Part shown: piece after piece, positions 1 through 6,708 of the stretch
Numbering within the stretch: position 1 is the first letter of the stretch
Layout of the letters: each line of letters begins with the position of its first letter
Source of the DNA: DATAYA01 sp036272815
Lineage (GTDB): Bacteria > Pseudomonadota > Alphaproteobacteria > Acetobacterales > Acetobacteraceae
Length of the DNA stretch: 19,882 nt
Assembly: GCA_036272815.1 (NCBI GenBank)
Contig: DATAYA010000171.1
Coordinates: forward strand, 1 to 19,882
Direction: 5' to 3'
Translations under genes and position numbers: made by a program
The notes under the pieces: generated by a model
What the model was told of the DNA's origin: nothing
Databases searched by the model: none
The model's input: the letters and a program-made list of their open reading frames with translations, nothing else

Positions 1-587
1 ATCCCCTTCACCTCGACGAGGTCCGGGCCGGCCGCGGCCGCGGCGCCGATCGCGGGCTCGGGCGGGCTGAGCACCTGGTTGCCGCGGAAATGGTTGATGA
101 GCCCGAGCAGGTCGGCCGGCGCCAGCACCTCGATCCGCCCGGCCCAGGCTGCCTCGCCGCCCTGGGCTGCGGGGCAGATCAGGCCCAGGTCGTCCGCCGA
201 GGCGCCGATCGCCGCGGGCAGGATGCCGGCGACCGGGCTGAGCGTGCCGTCCAGCGACAGCTCGCCCAGGGCCGCGAACCCCGCCACGTCTTCGCGCGAG
301 ACGACATCCATCGCGGCCAGCACGGCGAGCGCCATCGGCAGGTCGAAATGGCTGCCCTCCTTGAGCAGATCGGCGGGCGCCAGATTGATGATGACCCGCC
401 GCGACGGCAGCGACAGGCCCATCGCAGTGAGCGCGGCGCGCACCCTCTCGCGCGCCTCGCCCACCGCCTTGTCGGGCAGGCCCACGACCAAGAAGGCCGG
501 CAGGCCGGGCGCGATCTGGACCTGTACTTCCACCGGCACCGCCTCGATGCCGCTGAAGGCGAAGGTGCGGATGCAGGCGAGGCTCAC
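1..587 (-). CDS. comM: ComM/YifB-family Mg-chelatase-like AAA ATPase, N-terminal part (3' end outside window)
   Basis: This is the first ~195 residues of a ComM/YifB-type protein, running off the left edge of the window. The start is GTG at 585-587, giving (M)SLACIRTFAF. The visible part is the N-terminal ChlI-like (Lon-protease-like) domain. It has the family signatures PGLPAFLVVGLPDKAVGEAR, the INLAPADLLKEGSHFDLP block near residues 75-95, and ALGELSLDGTLSPVAG. The Walker A AAA module should begin just beyond the edge. ComM is known as a hexameric helicase that promotes branch migration when transformed DNA is integrated, but it is also common in non-competent bacteria. It lies 19 bp downstream of the methyltransferase on the same strand, so the two are probably co-transcribed. 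No strong Shine-Dalgarno is visible. Family assignment is firm; the role in this organism is inferred. Confidence 0.9.
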   Translation of the reverse strand, partial: MSLACIRTFAFSGIEAVPVEVQVQIAPGLPAFLVVGLPDKAVGEARERVRAALTAMGLSLPSRRVIINLAPADLLKEGSHFDLPMALAVLAAMDVVSREDVAGFAALGELSLDGTLSPVAGILPAAIGASADDLGLICPAAQGGEAAWAGRIEVLAPADLLGLINHFRGNQVLSPPEPAIGAAAAAGPDLVEVKG

Positions 588-606
588 GGCAGGCGCCCGG
601 CGGCGA

Positions 607-1632
607 CTATTCCAGCCCCAGCGGTGCGCCCAGTCTGCCGTCGAAATAGCCGTTGTTGCGCCAGTGCGTCGCGAGATCGTGGAGCTTACCCGCGTCCTGC
701 GCCCGTTTCAGGTCGGGGTAGGTCGCGCGATAGAACGCCTCGTCCACCCGGAAGGCGGAAAGCAGCGGCCGGATCGCGGCGCGCAAGGCGGCGTCGTCGA
801 CGCACACGCCGTCGAGTTCGGGCGCGCCGTCGAACACGAACCGCTGGCGCAGCCGGTGGTAGGGGGGGACATACAGCGTCGTCGGCACCAGCCCCGGCAA
901 CATCGCGCTGCCGCGCTCCGGGTCGCGCAGTCCCGCCGCGACGGCGGCGTAGATCAGGGCGTCCATGCAATCGACCAGGCGCTGCACTTCGGGCGAGTAG
1001 TGCAGCCGGTCGGCCCAGTCTGGGCGCGCGATCCGCTGGATGACGAGTTCGATCTCAAAATTGCCGGCAGGCGGCGCGCTCGGCGGGTCCTGGTAGCGGA
1101 AGCTGATGTCGTTGTCCACGAGATGGCGGACGCGGTAGCCGTTGACAGGCAGCGCCGCCTCGATCTCGGCGAGCAGCGAGGCGGGCGTGAAGAAGCGCTT
1201 GTGATCGCCGTTCCAGACCGAGGGCAGGTCGGGCCGGCGCTCGAACAAATGCCGGTGCGGCACCATGATGACGAGGTAGCCGCCGATCCGCAGCACGCGG
1301 TGCCAGTCGGCCAGCACCGCGCGCCAGTTCGGCACATGCTCCAGCACATGCGCGGCCAGCACCGCGTCCTGGCTCTCGTCGGGGAACGGCAGGTGGGTGC
1401 CGTCATAGCCCGGGTAGTCCAGCTCGACGCCGATCGCGGTCTCGGTGATCGGCACCGCGTCGGGGTCGCCGCCGCGGAAGCCGACGTCGAGGATGTGCGC
1501 GCCCGAGAGATAGCGGTCCATGAAGCCTTCGCGCATCCGCCGCGCGTAGGATTTGCGGAAACTGACGGCGATGCGCCGCTCCGGAGCGCCCGGCGCGCTC
1601 GGGAGCGCGCCCTTCTGGTCAGGCTCGATCAT
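607..1632 (-). CDS. SAM-dependent methyltransferase (Methyltransf_11-like) with C-terminal 'YPDL' motif
   Basis: A class I methyltransferase of 341 residues. ATG 1632 is preferred because GGAG lies 5 nt upstream; a GTG at 1656 would add 8 residues. Motif I is ILDVGFRGGDP (residues 47-57), an unusual form of the D-x-G-x-G loop. The acidic residue that would contact the ribose is in GVELD (~68-72). FPDESQDAVLAAHVLEHV and the later LRIGGYLVIMVP match motifs post-II and III. Residues ~297-335 form a separate tail, FYRATYPDL...HW...GYFDGRLG, which resembles a short motif known from glycosyltransferases and surface-polysaccharide proteins. That suggests, but does not prove, a glycan or cell-surface substrate. 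The gene lies 19 bp upstream of comM and is probably in one transcript with it. The substrate is unknown. Confidence 0.85.
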   Translation of the reverse strand: MIEPDQKGALPSAPGAPERRIAVSFRKSYARRMREGFMDRYLSGAHILDVGFRGGDPDAVPITETAIGVELDYPGYDGTHLPFPDESQDAVLAAHVLEHVPNWRAVLADWHRVLRIGGYLVIMVPHRHLFERRPDLPSVWNGDHKRFFTPASLLAEIEAALPVNGYRVRHLVDNDISFRYQDPPSAPPAGNFEIELVIQRIARPDWADRLHYSPEVQRLVDCMDALIYAAVAAGLRDPERGSAMLPGLVPTTLYVPPYHRLRQRFVFDGAPELDGVCVDDAALRAAIRPLLSAFRVDEAFYRATYPDLKRAQDAGKLHDLATHWRNNGYFDGRLGAPLGLE

Positions 1633-1716
1633 CGCGGCTCCGATCGCGGCACGCACATTAGGGCATCTGAATAGCAGGTTTCCGGCGATGCGGGATGCCC
1701 AATCGGCGTTCCCGTA

Positions 1717-1730
1717 GGCGGAAATCCGCC
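1717..1730. terminator. Short perfect inverted repeat, weak terminator candidate
   Basis: GGCGG-AAAT-CCGCC forms a 5-bp GC stem (6 bp if the loop is AA) just past the stop codon of the lipoprotein gene. There is no T-run on either strand, so an intrinsic terminator is only a possibility. Confidence 0.25.
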
Positions 1731-1741
1731 CAGGCCGGACG

Positions 1742-2170
1742 TCAGCCGCGGTTCCAGACCATGTTCATGTCGAACCTTGTCTGGCACGCCGTGGTCGCAA
1801 CCGTCATATCCAGATGCCGCCCGACGATCTTCCCCTCCAGCTTGGCGGGACCCCCCGTGCTCGAGAGGGTGCCGTCGGCGGTCACGGGGACGGTGAAGAT
1901 CAGGTCCGGCGCATAGGCGAATACGAGCGTCGCGTCGCCGACCTCCAGGACGCCATAGCGGGTCGGCGGGCAGTTTGGGATGGTCGCATGGACCAGCCTC
2001 GCGCGGCCCTGATAGCTGCCGTCGTACCAATACGGATCGCCCCGGAACGGCACGTGCGGCGCCGGACCAAAGGTGGCCGCCAGACTATTCGATTCGCTGC
2101 ATCCGGCGACGGCGAGCAGCAGCGCGCCAAGGAGCGCGGGGGCAAGAAGGACAGGGCGGCGGGGCGACAT
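1742..2170 (-). CDS. Small secreted lipoprotein of unknown function
   Basis: This 142-residue protein starts at ATG 2170, preceded by GAGGAAGA about 3-8 nt upstream. The frame stays open 18 codons further upstream, but those lack a good ribosome site. Residues 1-24 are a lipoprotein signal peptide: basic MSPRR, a hydrophobic stretch LLAPALLGALLLAVAG, and a lipobox VAG-C with Cys24 as the lipidation site. The mature part has no transmembrane segment. It carries two cysteines, Cys67 (NCPPTRYG) and Cys129 (TTACQTRFDM), which could form a disulfide in the periplasm. Short beta-rich exported proteins with this CPP...G...C pattern occur in many alphaproteobacteria and have no assigned function. The gene stands alone, with a 156-bp gap to the oxidoreductase gene upstream on the same strand. 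Confidence 0.8.
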   Translation of the reverse strand: MSPRRPVLLAPALLGALLLAVAGCSESNSLAATFGPAPHVPFRGDPYWYDGSYQGRARLVHATIPNCPPTRYGVLEVGDATLVFAYAPDLIFTVPVTADGTLSSTGGPAKLEGKIVGRHLDMTVATTACQTRFDMNMVWNRG

Positions 2171-2326
2171 GGTTCTTCCTCGGACCTTGCGCCGCACTAT
2201 CGCCGCACGGTTATCGACGCGCAACGTGCGCCGGTGTTGCAGCCCGGCGACACGCGAGGTCGGATGGCGCGGGGGTTGCCGGGGCTGCTGCAGGCGCTCG
2301 CTCTCTCGTTCGGCGTGACGCCCGGA

Positions 2327-3244
2327 TCACACCAAGAGCACGATCTTGCCGCGCGGGTGATCGTGCTCGAGACGGCGCTGCGCCTCGGCGGCTTGTGCGA
2401 GCAGCAGGGTCGCGCTGACCTCGGGCCGCACCTCGCCGGCATCGATCAGACGCCCGATCTCGACGAGCTGCGTCCCGCTCGGGTGCGCGCGGAAGTTGGT
2501 GCCGCGCGCGCGATGCTTCGCCGCCGCCTCCTGGTCCGGCTTCTGCAGGCTGGAGACGATGATGCCGCCGGGCTTGAGCACCGACCACGAGCGGGTCTGG
2601 GTCTCGCCCGCGACCAGGTCGAGCACCACGTCGATGTTGTGCGCCACGTCCTCGAACCGCTGCGCCTTGTAGTCGATGACGGTCGCGGCGCCGAGACCAT
2701 GGACGAAATCGAGATCGCGGGCGGAGGCGGTCGCGAACACCTCCGCGCCGCGGGCACGGGCGAACTGCACCGCGAGGTGGCCGACGCCGCCTGCCGCACC
2801 GTGGATCAGCACGCGCTGACCCTGCCGCAGACCACCGTGATCGAACAGGCCCTGCCAAGCGGTGAGGCCGGCGAGCGGCACCGCGGCGGCGGCGGCGGCG
2901 TCGAGCCGCGCGGGCCTGGGCGCCACGTCGGGGCCGGCGGCCAGCGCGCGTTCGGCATAGCCGCCGTGATCCGGGCTGAGCATGACATAGACGGCGTCAC
3001 CCTGCCGCAGCCCGCGCACCCCCGGCCCGAGCGTCTCGATGGTGCCGCTGACGTCGCGCCCGAGGGTCATCGGTAGCTTGTCCTCGGGCAGGAAGCCACC
3101 CTGGCGGATCTTGTAGTCCACGGGATTGACGCTCGCGGCCTCGACAGCGATCACGATCTCGCCCTCCTGCGGCCGCGGGTCGGGGATGTCCTCAATCGCG
3201 AGCACGTCAGGACCGCCGAAGCGGTGGATGCGGATGGCCATCAT
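2327..3244 (-). CDS. NAD(P)-dependent zinc-free MDR oxidoreductase (quinone oxidoreductase-like)
   Basis: A 305-residue medium-chain dehydrogenase/reductase. The N-terminal GroES-like domain begins MMAIRIHRFGGPDVLAIEDIP and contains SVNPVDYKIRQGGF (~38-51) and LGRDVSGTI (~61-69). The Rossmann domain has the NAD(P)-binding loop AAGGVG at 150-155. The cysteines and histidines of zinc alcohol dehydrogenases are missing, which places it among the quinone oxidoreductase/enoyl-reductase-like members that reduce activated C=C bonds or quinones with NADPH. The start is ATG 3244 (or the next codon, 3241), with AGGAA about 8 nt upstream. It ends with KIVLLV, the usual short C-terminal strand. The mntR gene lies upstream on the same strand across a 125-bp gap that holds a strong hairpin, so it probably has its own promoter. 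The substrate cannot be read from the sequence. Confidence 0.88.
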   Translation of the reverse strand: MMAIRIHRFGGPDVLAIEDIPDPRPQEGEIVIAVEAASVNPVDYKIRQGGFLPEDKLPMTLGRDVSGTIETLGPGVRGLRQGDAVYVMLSPDHGGYAERALAAGPDVAPRPARLDAAAAAAVPLAGLTAWQGLFDHGGLRQGQRVLIHGAAGGVGHLAVQFARARGAEVFATASARDLDFVHGLGAATVIDYKAQRFEDVAHNIDVVLDLVAGETQTRSWSVLKPGGIIVSSLQKPDQEAAAKHRARGTNFRAHPSGTQLVEIGRLIDAGEVRPEVSATLLLAQAAEAQRRLEHDHPRGKIVLLV

Positions 3245-3305
3245 GGCGGGTTTCCTGCTGCTGCCTGCGCAGAAGCGGCCGAAGGCCGGGCGGGTTGCGG
3301 CGCCG

Positions 3306-3330
3306 GGACCCTGCGGTCAACCGCAGGTCC
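3306..3330 (-). terminator. Hairpin downstream of mntR, possible terminator
   Basis: CCTGCGG and CCGCAGG pair around a TCAA loop (3310-3327). The stem extends by GGA/TCC after one bulged C, giving about 10 base pairs. It lies 40-64 bp past the mntR stop codon and before the next gene on the same strand. There is no U-tract, so it may be a weak terminator or an mRNA-end stabiliser. Confidence 0.4.
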
Positions 3331-3369
3331 GCACGTCCCCTCGATTGCGCCGCCGCAACGGACGGTTGC

Positions 3370-3831
3370 TTACTTGCGGCGGGCGAGGAAGCGCGTGACG
3401 GCGGCGAGCGTCGCCTCCGACGCATGGTGCTCCATCCCTTCCGCGTCCGCCTCCGCAGCCTCCGCCGGGACGCCGACCGCGAGCAGCAACTCGACCATGA
3501 GCCGATGACGGACACGCACGCGCTCGGCGAGAAGGTGGCCCGCCTCGGTCAGGAAGATGCCGCGGTACGGACGGGCGGTGACGAGGCCCTCCCGCTTCAG
3601 GCGGGCGATGCTCTTGACCGCCGTCGGATGGGTGACGCCGAGGCGCTTGGCGACGTCGGTCGCGCGGGCCTCGCCGTGGTTTGCCAGCAGGTCGGCGATC
3701 AGCTCGACGTAGTCCTCCAGCAGGGTCGCCGACCGTGCGGTCCGGGCCTTGCCGAATCGCAGCGCCTGCGTCGGCTCCTCGGGCATCTCGATCGCCATGA
3801 CCGGCCGTTCGGCGGCCGTATCCCGTGTCAC
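3370..3831 (-). CDS. mntR: Manganese-responsive transcriptional regulator MntR (DtxR family)
   Basis: A 153-residue metalloregulator, close to the ~155 residues of E. coli MntR. The start is GTG 3831 because GGAGGAG sits 8 nt upstream; an internal ATG at 3798 has no ribosome site. The N-terminal winged helix-turn-helix includes ATDVAKRLGVTHPTAVKSIARL (~57-78) and the wing PYRGIFLTEAG. The dimerisation half contains DAEGMEHHASE. By comparison with Bacillus MntR, all six metal ligands are present: Asp40 and Glu43 (EDYVE), His109 (RVRHR), and Glu131, Glu134 and His135. There is no SH3-like third domain, as expected for MntR rather than iron-type DtxR/IdeR. It is divergent from the NRAMP transporter gene, the classical target. 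With Mn(II) bound it should bind the shared intergenic region and repress import. Identity is firm; the target is inferred from context. Confidence 0.92.
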   Translation of the reverse strand: MTRDTAAERPVMAIEMPEEPTQALRFGKARTARSATLLEDYVELIADLLANHGEARATDVAKRLGVTHPTAVKSIARLKREGLVTARPYRGIFLTEAGHLLAERVRVRHRLMVELLLAVGVPAEAAEADAEGMEHHASEATLAAVTRFLARRK

Positions 3832-3922
3832 TCGGCGTGCTCCTCCGGGCCTGCGCGCGACGGCCAAGATCGTATCCGGCGTCACCCTGTAGCAGACGGA
3901 GCAGTGTTCGCGCCAATATGAA

Positions 3923-3959
3923 CCCATCTCCCCACCAATTTCCCATTTCCCTACCAATT
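3923..3959. repeat. Tandem imperfect 19-bp direct repeat in the mntR-mntH gap
   Basis: Two 18-base copies, 3923-3940 and 3942-3959, follow the pattern CCCATYTCCCYACCAATT. They match at 16 of 18 positions and repeat every 19 bp. The block is AT-richer and more pyrimidine-biased than its surroundings. It lies between the two divergent genes, upstream of the mntH promoter candidate. Confidence 0.7.
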
Positions 3960-3984
3960 GCCGTCTACATCCCAAACTTGCCTC

Positions 3985-4012
3985 TTGACCTAAGTGTAGC
4001 CTTGGTTACATT
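3985..4012 (+). promoter_or_regulatory. Candidate promoter of mntH
   Basis: TTGACC (3985-3990) and TACATT (4007-4012) are separated by 16 bp and form a reasonable sigma-70-type promoter reading toward the transporter. Transcription would start near 4019, about 64 nt before the chosen start codon. No equally good promoter was found toward mntR. Confidence 0.55.
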
Positions 4013-4013
4013 C
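3992..4013. promoter_or_regulatory. Imperfect palindrome, candidate MntR operator
   Basis: The left half AAGTGTAGCC (3992-4001) and right half GGTTACATTC (4004-4013) are inverted repeats around a TT centre, matching at 7 of 10 positions with a TGTA-n-CC/GG-n-TACA core. The site covers the spacer and -10 region of the mntH promoter candidate, where a bound repressor would block RNA polymerase. Its size and symmetry resemble known MntR boxes, but binding is inferred. Confidence 0.55.
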
Positions 4014-4082
4014 AATCGGGCGAAATCGGAGGTTGAGATCGAAAGCATCGTGAGCCCCGACGCGCTCGATTCTGGAGGTTTG

Positions 4083-5438
4083 GTGCGCCCTGCGACGCCG
4101 GCGGCACTTGCCACGCGCGAGGACCTCCTGCGGGCGCGCGACCGTCTGAAGGTGCAGCGGACCCGCGGGCTGCGCGGGCGCTCGGCCGGCCGTTCGCTCC
4201 GGCTGCTGTGGCTGCTCGCCGGGCCGGGCGTGCTGGTGATGCTGGGGGAGAACGATGGCCCCAGCATGGTCTCCTACGCAACGACCGGGGCGACCTACGG
4301 GATCGGGTTCTTCGTCCCTTTCATCCTGGTCACCTTCCTGATGGCCTATGCCGTGCAGGAGATGACGGTGCGGCTCGGGGTCGCGACCCATCGCGGTCAC
4401 GCCGAACTGATCTTCCAGCGCTTCGGCCCGTTCTGGGGCTATTTCGCGATGGGCGACCTCGTGTTCGGCAACGTGCTGACGCTGGTCACCGAGTTCATCG
4501 CGATCCAGGCCGGCGGCCTCTATTTCGGGCTGCCGTCCTGGGTCTCGGTCGCGTTCGGCGTGGTGATGGTGGCCAGCTCGCTGGCGCTGCGACGCTATGC
4601 GACCTGGGAGCGGGTGCTGATGACGCTGGCGGCGGCCAATCTGCTGTTCATCCCGGCGGCGCTGTACGCGCATCCGAGCGGGGTTGCGCTGGTGCACGCG
4701 ATCGCGACCTGGGGGCCGCTGCCGGGCGGCTTCGGTACGGCCTTCGTCACGCTGATCCTGGCCAATGTGGGTGCCACCGTGACGCCGTGGATGATCTTCT
4801 TCCAGCAGAGTGCGGTCGTAGACAAGGGCTTGACGCGGGCAGACCTGGCGCAGGGCCGGACCGACACCGCGATCGGCGCCGTGGTGGCCGCCGTCGCCGC
4901 CATCGCGACGGTTGTCGCAACCGCACCGCTATTCGCCGCCCATGTCGACGTGTCGAGATTCGCGAGCGGTGCGGATTTCGCGACCGCGCTGCAGCCGCTG
5001 CTGGGCAGCACCGGAGCCACGCTGTTCGCGCTCGGCATCATCGAGGCGGGCCTGGTTGCCGCCATGACAATCTCCACCAGCTCATCCTACGCCCTGGCCG
5101 AGACCGTTTCGGCACGGCACAGCCTCAATCTCGATTTCGCCCACGGCGGGCTGTTCTACGCGGCCGCGGTCGTCTCGACGCTGCTGGCGGCCGGCGTGGT
5201 GCTAATCCCCGGCGCGCCGCTGCTGGCAATGACGCTGACCGTGAACGTGATCGCGACATTGCTGATGGCACCGGCACTCCTGTTGCTGCTGCTGCTGGTG
5301 AATGACCGCGAGATCATGCGCGACCTCGCAAATGGCTGGCGGGCCAATTTGGCCGGCGGGACGATCGTCGTCGCGATCTCGCTGGTCGGAGCACTTTATG
5401 GCGTCGTCACGGTGTTTCCCGGCTTGCTGGGGAAGTGA
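4083..5438 (+). CDS. mntH: NRAMP-family divalent metal transporter with non-canonical metal-site motifs
   Basis: A polytopic inner-membrane protein of about 451 residues, with ~11 hydrophobic segments and NRAMP-type order. The start is uncertain. GTG 4083 has GGAGG 4 nt upstream; GTG 4050 has only a poor site. In the first helix, the usual D-P-G-N is replaced by Asp58-Gly-Pro-Ser61 within LGENDGPSMVSYATTGATYG. In helix six, the usual Met-Pro-His is Thr234-Pro235-Trp236 (ANVGATVTPWMIFFQQS). The metal-binding Asp is therefore kept, while the Asn and the sulfur ligand Met are lost. Canonical MntH couples Mn(II)/Fe(II) import to protons. Related NRAMP branches lacking the Met handle harder ions such as Mg(II). 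The divergent mntR and the operator-like palindrome argue for Mn control. The symbol reflects position and family; ion specificity is open. Confidence 0.8.
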   Translation: MRPATPAALATREDLLRARDRLKVQRTRGLRGRSAGRSLRLLWLLAGPGVLVMLGENDGPSMVSYATTGATYGIGFFVPFILVTFLMAYAVQEMTVRLGVATHRGHAELIFQRFGPFWGYFAMGDLVFGNVLTLVTEFIAIQAGGLYFGLPSWVSVAFGVVMVASSLALRRYATWERVLMTLAAANLLFIPAALYAHPSGVALVHAIATWGPLPGGFGTAFVTLILANVGATVTPWMIFFQQSAVVDKGLTRADLAQGRTDTAIGAVVAAVAAIATVVATAPLFAAHVDVSRFASGADFATALQPLLGSTGATLFALGIIEAGLVAAMTISTSSSYALAETVSARHSLNLDFAHGGLFYAAAVVSTLLAAGVVLIPGAPLLAMTLTVNVIATLLMAPALLLLLLLVNDREIMRDLANGWRANLAGGTIVVAISLVGALYGVVTVFPGLLGK

Positions 5439-5449
5439 GGAGACGCCGG

Positions 5450-5638
5450 GTGCAAGCGGATGCTGACCTGATGGACGCACTTGAACCCGAACAGCTCTCG
5501 GCGGCGACGGCGCGTCCGCTGCCGCGTCGCGTGCTCGGGCGAGGAACGGTGGCGTTGCTGATCCTCCTTCGCATCTACGTGATTGTTGCCGTCCCGATTG
5601 TCGGATACGCATTCGTCCGGGCGCTGCTCGCACGGTAA
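5450..5638 (+). CDS. Small single-pass membrane protein downstream of mntH
   Basis: This 62-residue protein begins at GTG 5450, with GAGGAG 7 nt upstream. The frame also holds a GTG at 5435 that overlaps the mntH stop (GTGA), and an ATG at 5471. The N-terminal ~30 residues are polar (VQADADLMDALEPEQL...). After PLPRRVLGRG there is one hydrophobic helix (TVALLILLRIYVIVAVPIVGYAF), and the chain ends in RALLAR. The positive charges before the helix suggest a cytoplasmic N-terminus. The gene follows mntH by 11 bp and is surely co-transcribed, so a role as an accessory or small regulator of the transporter is possible. I do not recognise a family. The strong ribosome site and the coupling support a real gene. 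Confidence 0.6.
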   Translation: MQADADLMDALEPEQLSAATARPLPRRVLGRGTVALLILLRIYVIVAVPIVGYAFVRALLAR

Positions 5639-5671
5639 CAGCCGTCCGGCACGGCCGGAGCCGCGTCCACC

Positions 5672-5695
5672 GGTCCCGCTGTCGCGCGGGTGACC
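5672..5695. terminator. Hairpin between convergent genes, possible bidirectional terminator
   Basis: GGTCCCGC and GCGGG-TG-ACC pair around a TGTCGC loop, giving a 5-bp GC stem plus three outer pairs across a small bulge. It lies between the end of the mntH operon and the end of the convergent gluconolactonase gene. There is no T-tract. Confidence 0.35.
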
Positions 5696-5699
5696 GCCC

Positions 5700-6584
5700 T
5701 CAAAGCACCAGGCAGGGCCGGATGATGCCGGTCTCGCCAGGACGAAGGCGCAGCAGGGCACCCGCCATCGGCTCGTGCTGCCGTTGTTCGGGCGTGAGCT
5801 TGTCAGTTGCGCTGGTCACGTAGAGTTCGTCGAGCGCGTCGCCGGCGAAGGCGCACATTGTCGGTTGGCTGACCGGCAGCACGATGTCGCGATCGGTCTC
5901 CCCCGTCGCCGTGAAACGCCGCAATCGGCCGCCCCCGTGCAGCGCGCTCCAGTAGCCGCCCTTGCTATCCACGGCAGCGCCGTCCGGGACACCGAGCGCT
6001 TCGGGGATGCGCGCGAAACGAGTGCGGTGACCGATCCGGCCGGTCGGTGCGTCGAATGCGTGGGCGAACACCTCCCGGCGATTGCTGTGCGCCAGATAGA
6101 ACAAACTGCCGTCCGGACTCCACGCCATGCCGTTGTGCAGCTCGGCCGCGTCAGGTTCGGGACGCAATCCGTCGGCCAGCGTGAAGCTTTGCAGAAACGA
6201 TGACTGCGGCGGCTGCGAACTGTCCAGCGGGTCGAACATGACACCCACCCAGAAGCGGCCGGCGGCATCGCACGCACCCTCGTTGTAGCGGAACACCGCC
6301 GGGTCGAACGTCGGGGGCGCCAGGCGGGTGAGCGCCCCGGACACGAAGTCGAGCCTGAATATGCCCTCGCGCAACGCGACCACCGCACCGGCGGCATCCG
6401 CGAGCAGCGCGAAGGCACCGATGTCGCTCGACACTGGCCAGGACCGCTGCCCGCCGCGCAGCGGGTCGTAGCGATAGAGCGCCGGCTTCTTCACGTCGAT
6501 CCAATAGAGCGCGCGTTCCGCGGGTGCCCAGGTTGGCGACTCGCCGATGATGGCACCTGCCTCGATTACGACCTCTATTTCCAC
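5700..6584 (-). CDS. SMP-30/gluconolactonase/LRE-family protein
   Basis: A six-bladed beta-propeller lactonase of 294 residues, the normal length for the family. The start is GTG 6584, preceded by GGGGAGGA about 5 nt away; the open frame further upstream has no ribosome site. The divalent-metal ligands known from human SMP-30 are in place: Glu15 (GESPTW), Asn151 (HNGMAWSPDGS) and Asp201 (GVPDGAAVDSKGGYW). Asn101 in NEGACDAAGRFWVG corresponds to the substrate-side Asn. No signal peptide is seen, so it should be cytoplasmic. Such enzymes hydrolyse sugar 1,5- or 1,4-lactones to aldonic acids. The gene is divergent from the TPP/GMC dehydrogenase cluster across a 124-bp gap. A lactone made by the GMC enzyme would be a sensible substrate, but that link is inferred from position only. 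Confidence 0.88.
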   Translation of the reverse strand: MEIEVVIEAGAIIGESPTWAPAERALYWIDVKKPALYRYDPLRGGQRSWPVSSDIGAFALLADAAGAVVALREGIFRLDFVSGALTRLAPPTFDPAVFRYNEGACDAAGRFWVGVMFDPLDSSQPPQSSFLQSFTLADGLRPEPDAAELHNGMAWSPDGSLFYLAHSNRREVFAHAFDAPTGRIGHRTRFARIPEALGVPDGAAVDSKGGYWSALHGGGRLRRFTATGETDRDIVLPVSQPTMCAFAGDALDELYVTSATDKLTPEQRQHEPMAGALLRLRPGETGIIRPCLVL

Positions 6585-6615
6585 CCGCGTCCTCCCCTGC
6601 GTCGACCCGGAGGCG

Positions 6616-6640
6616 GGAACGCGGCCGAACCCTGCACGTT
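6616..6640 (+). promoter_or_regulatory. EcfG-type general stress response promoter (GGAAC-N16-CGTT)
   Basis: GGAAC at 6616-6620 and CGTT at 6637-6640 are separated by exactly 16 bases. This matches the alphaproteobacterial EcfG sigma factor consensus (GGAAC, 16-17 bases, CGTT). It lies in the divergent gap and reads toward the TPP-enzyme gene, leaving a leader of roughly 60 nt before ATG 6709. All nine specified bases are present. The PhyR/EcfG genes themselves are not in the window. Confidence 0.75.
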
Positions 6641-6708
6641 CACGCGGGCATCTCCCGAACGAACCCCAGCGTCCCCCTTCCGTTCGGCTGCAAAGACGTA
6701 GCGTCGCC

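Noticed and set aside
79..1674. Long plus-strand open frame at the left edge
   Set aside because: It runs antisense to both comM and the methyltransferase, each with clear family motifs. The translation is low-complexity and has no recognisable domain.
3832..3922. Promoter or riboswitch toward mntR in the divergent gap
   Set aside because: Only a weak CATATT-like -10 without a matching -35 was found, and no recognisable manganese riboswitch fold could be drawn.
5543..5547. GGAAC inside the small membrane protein gene as a second EcfG promoter
   Set aside because: No CGTT follows at 16-17 bases.
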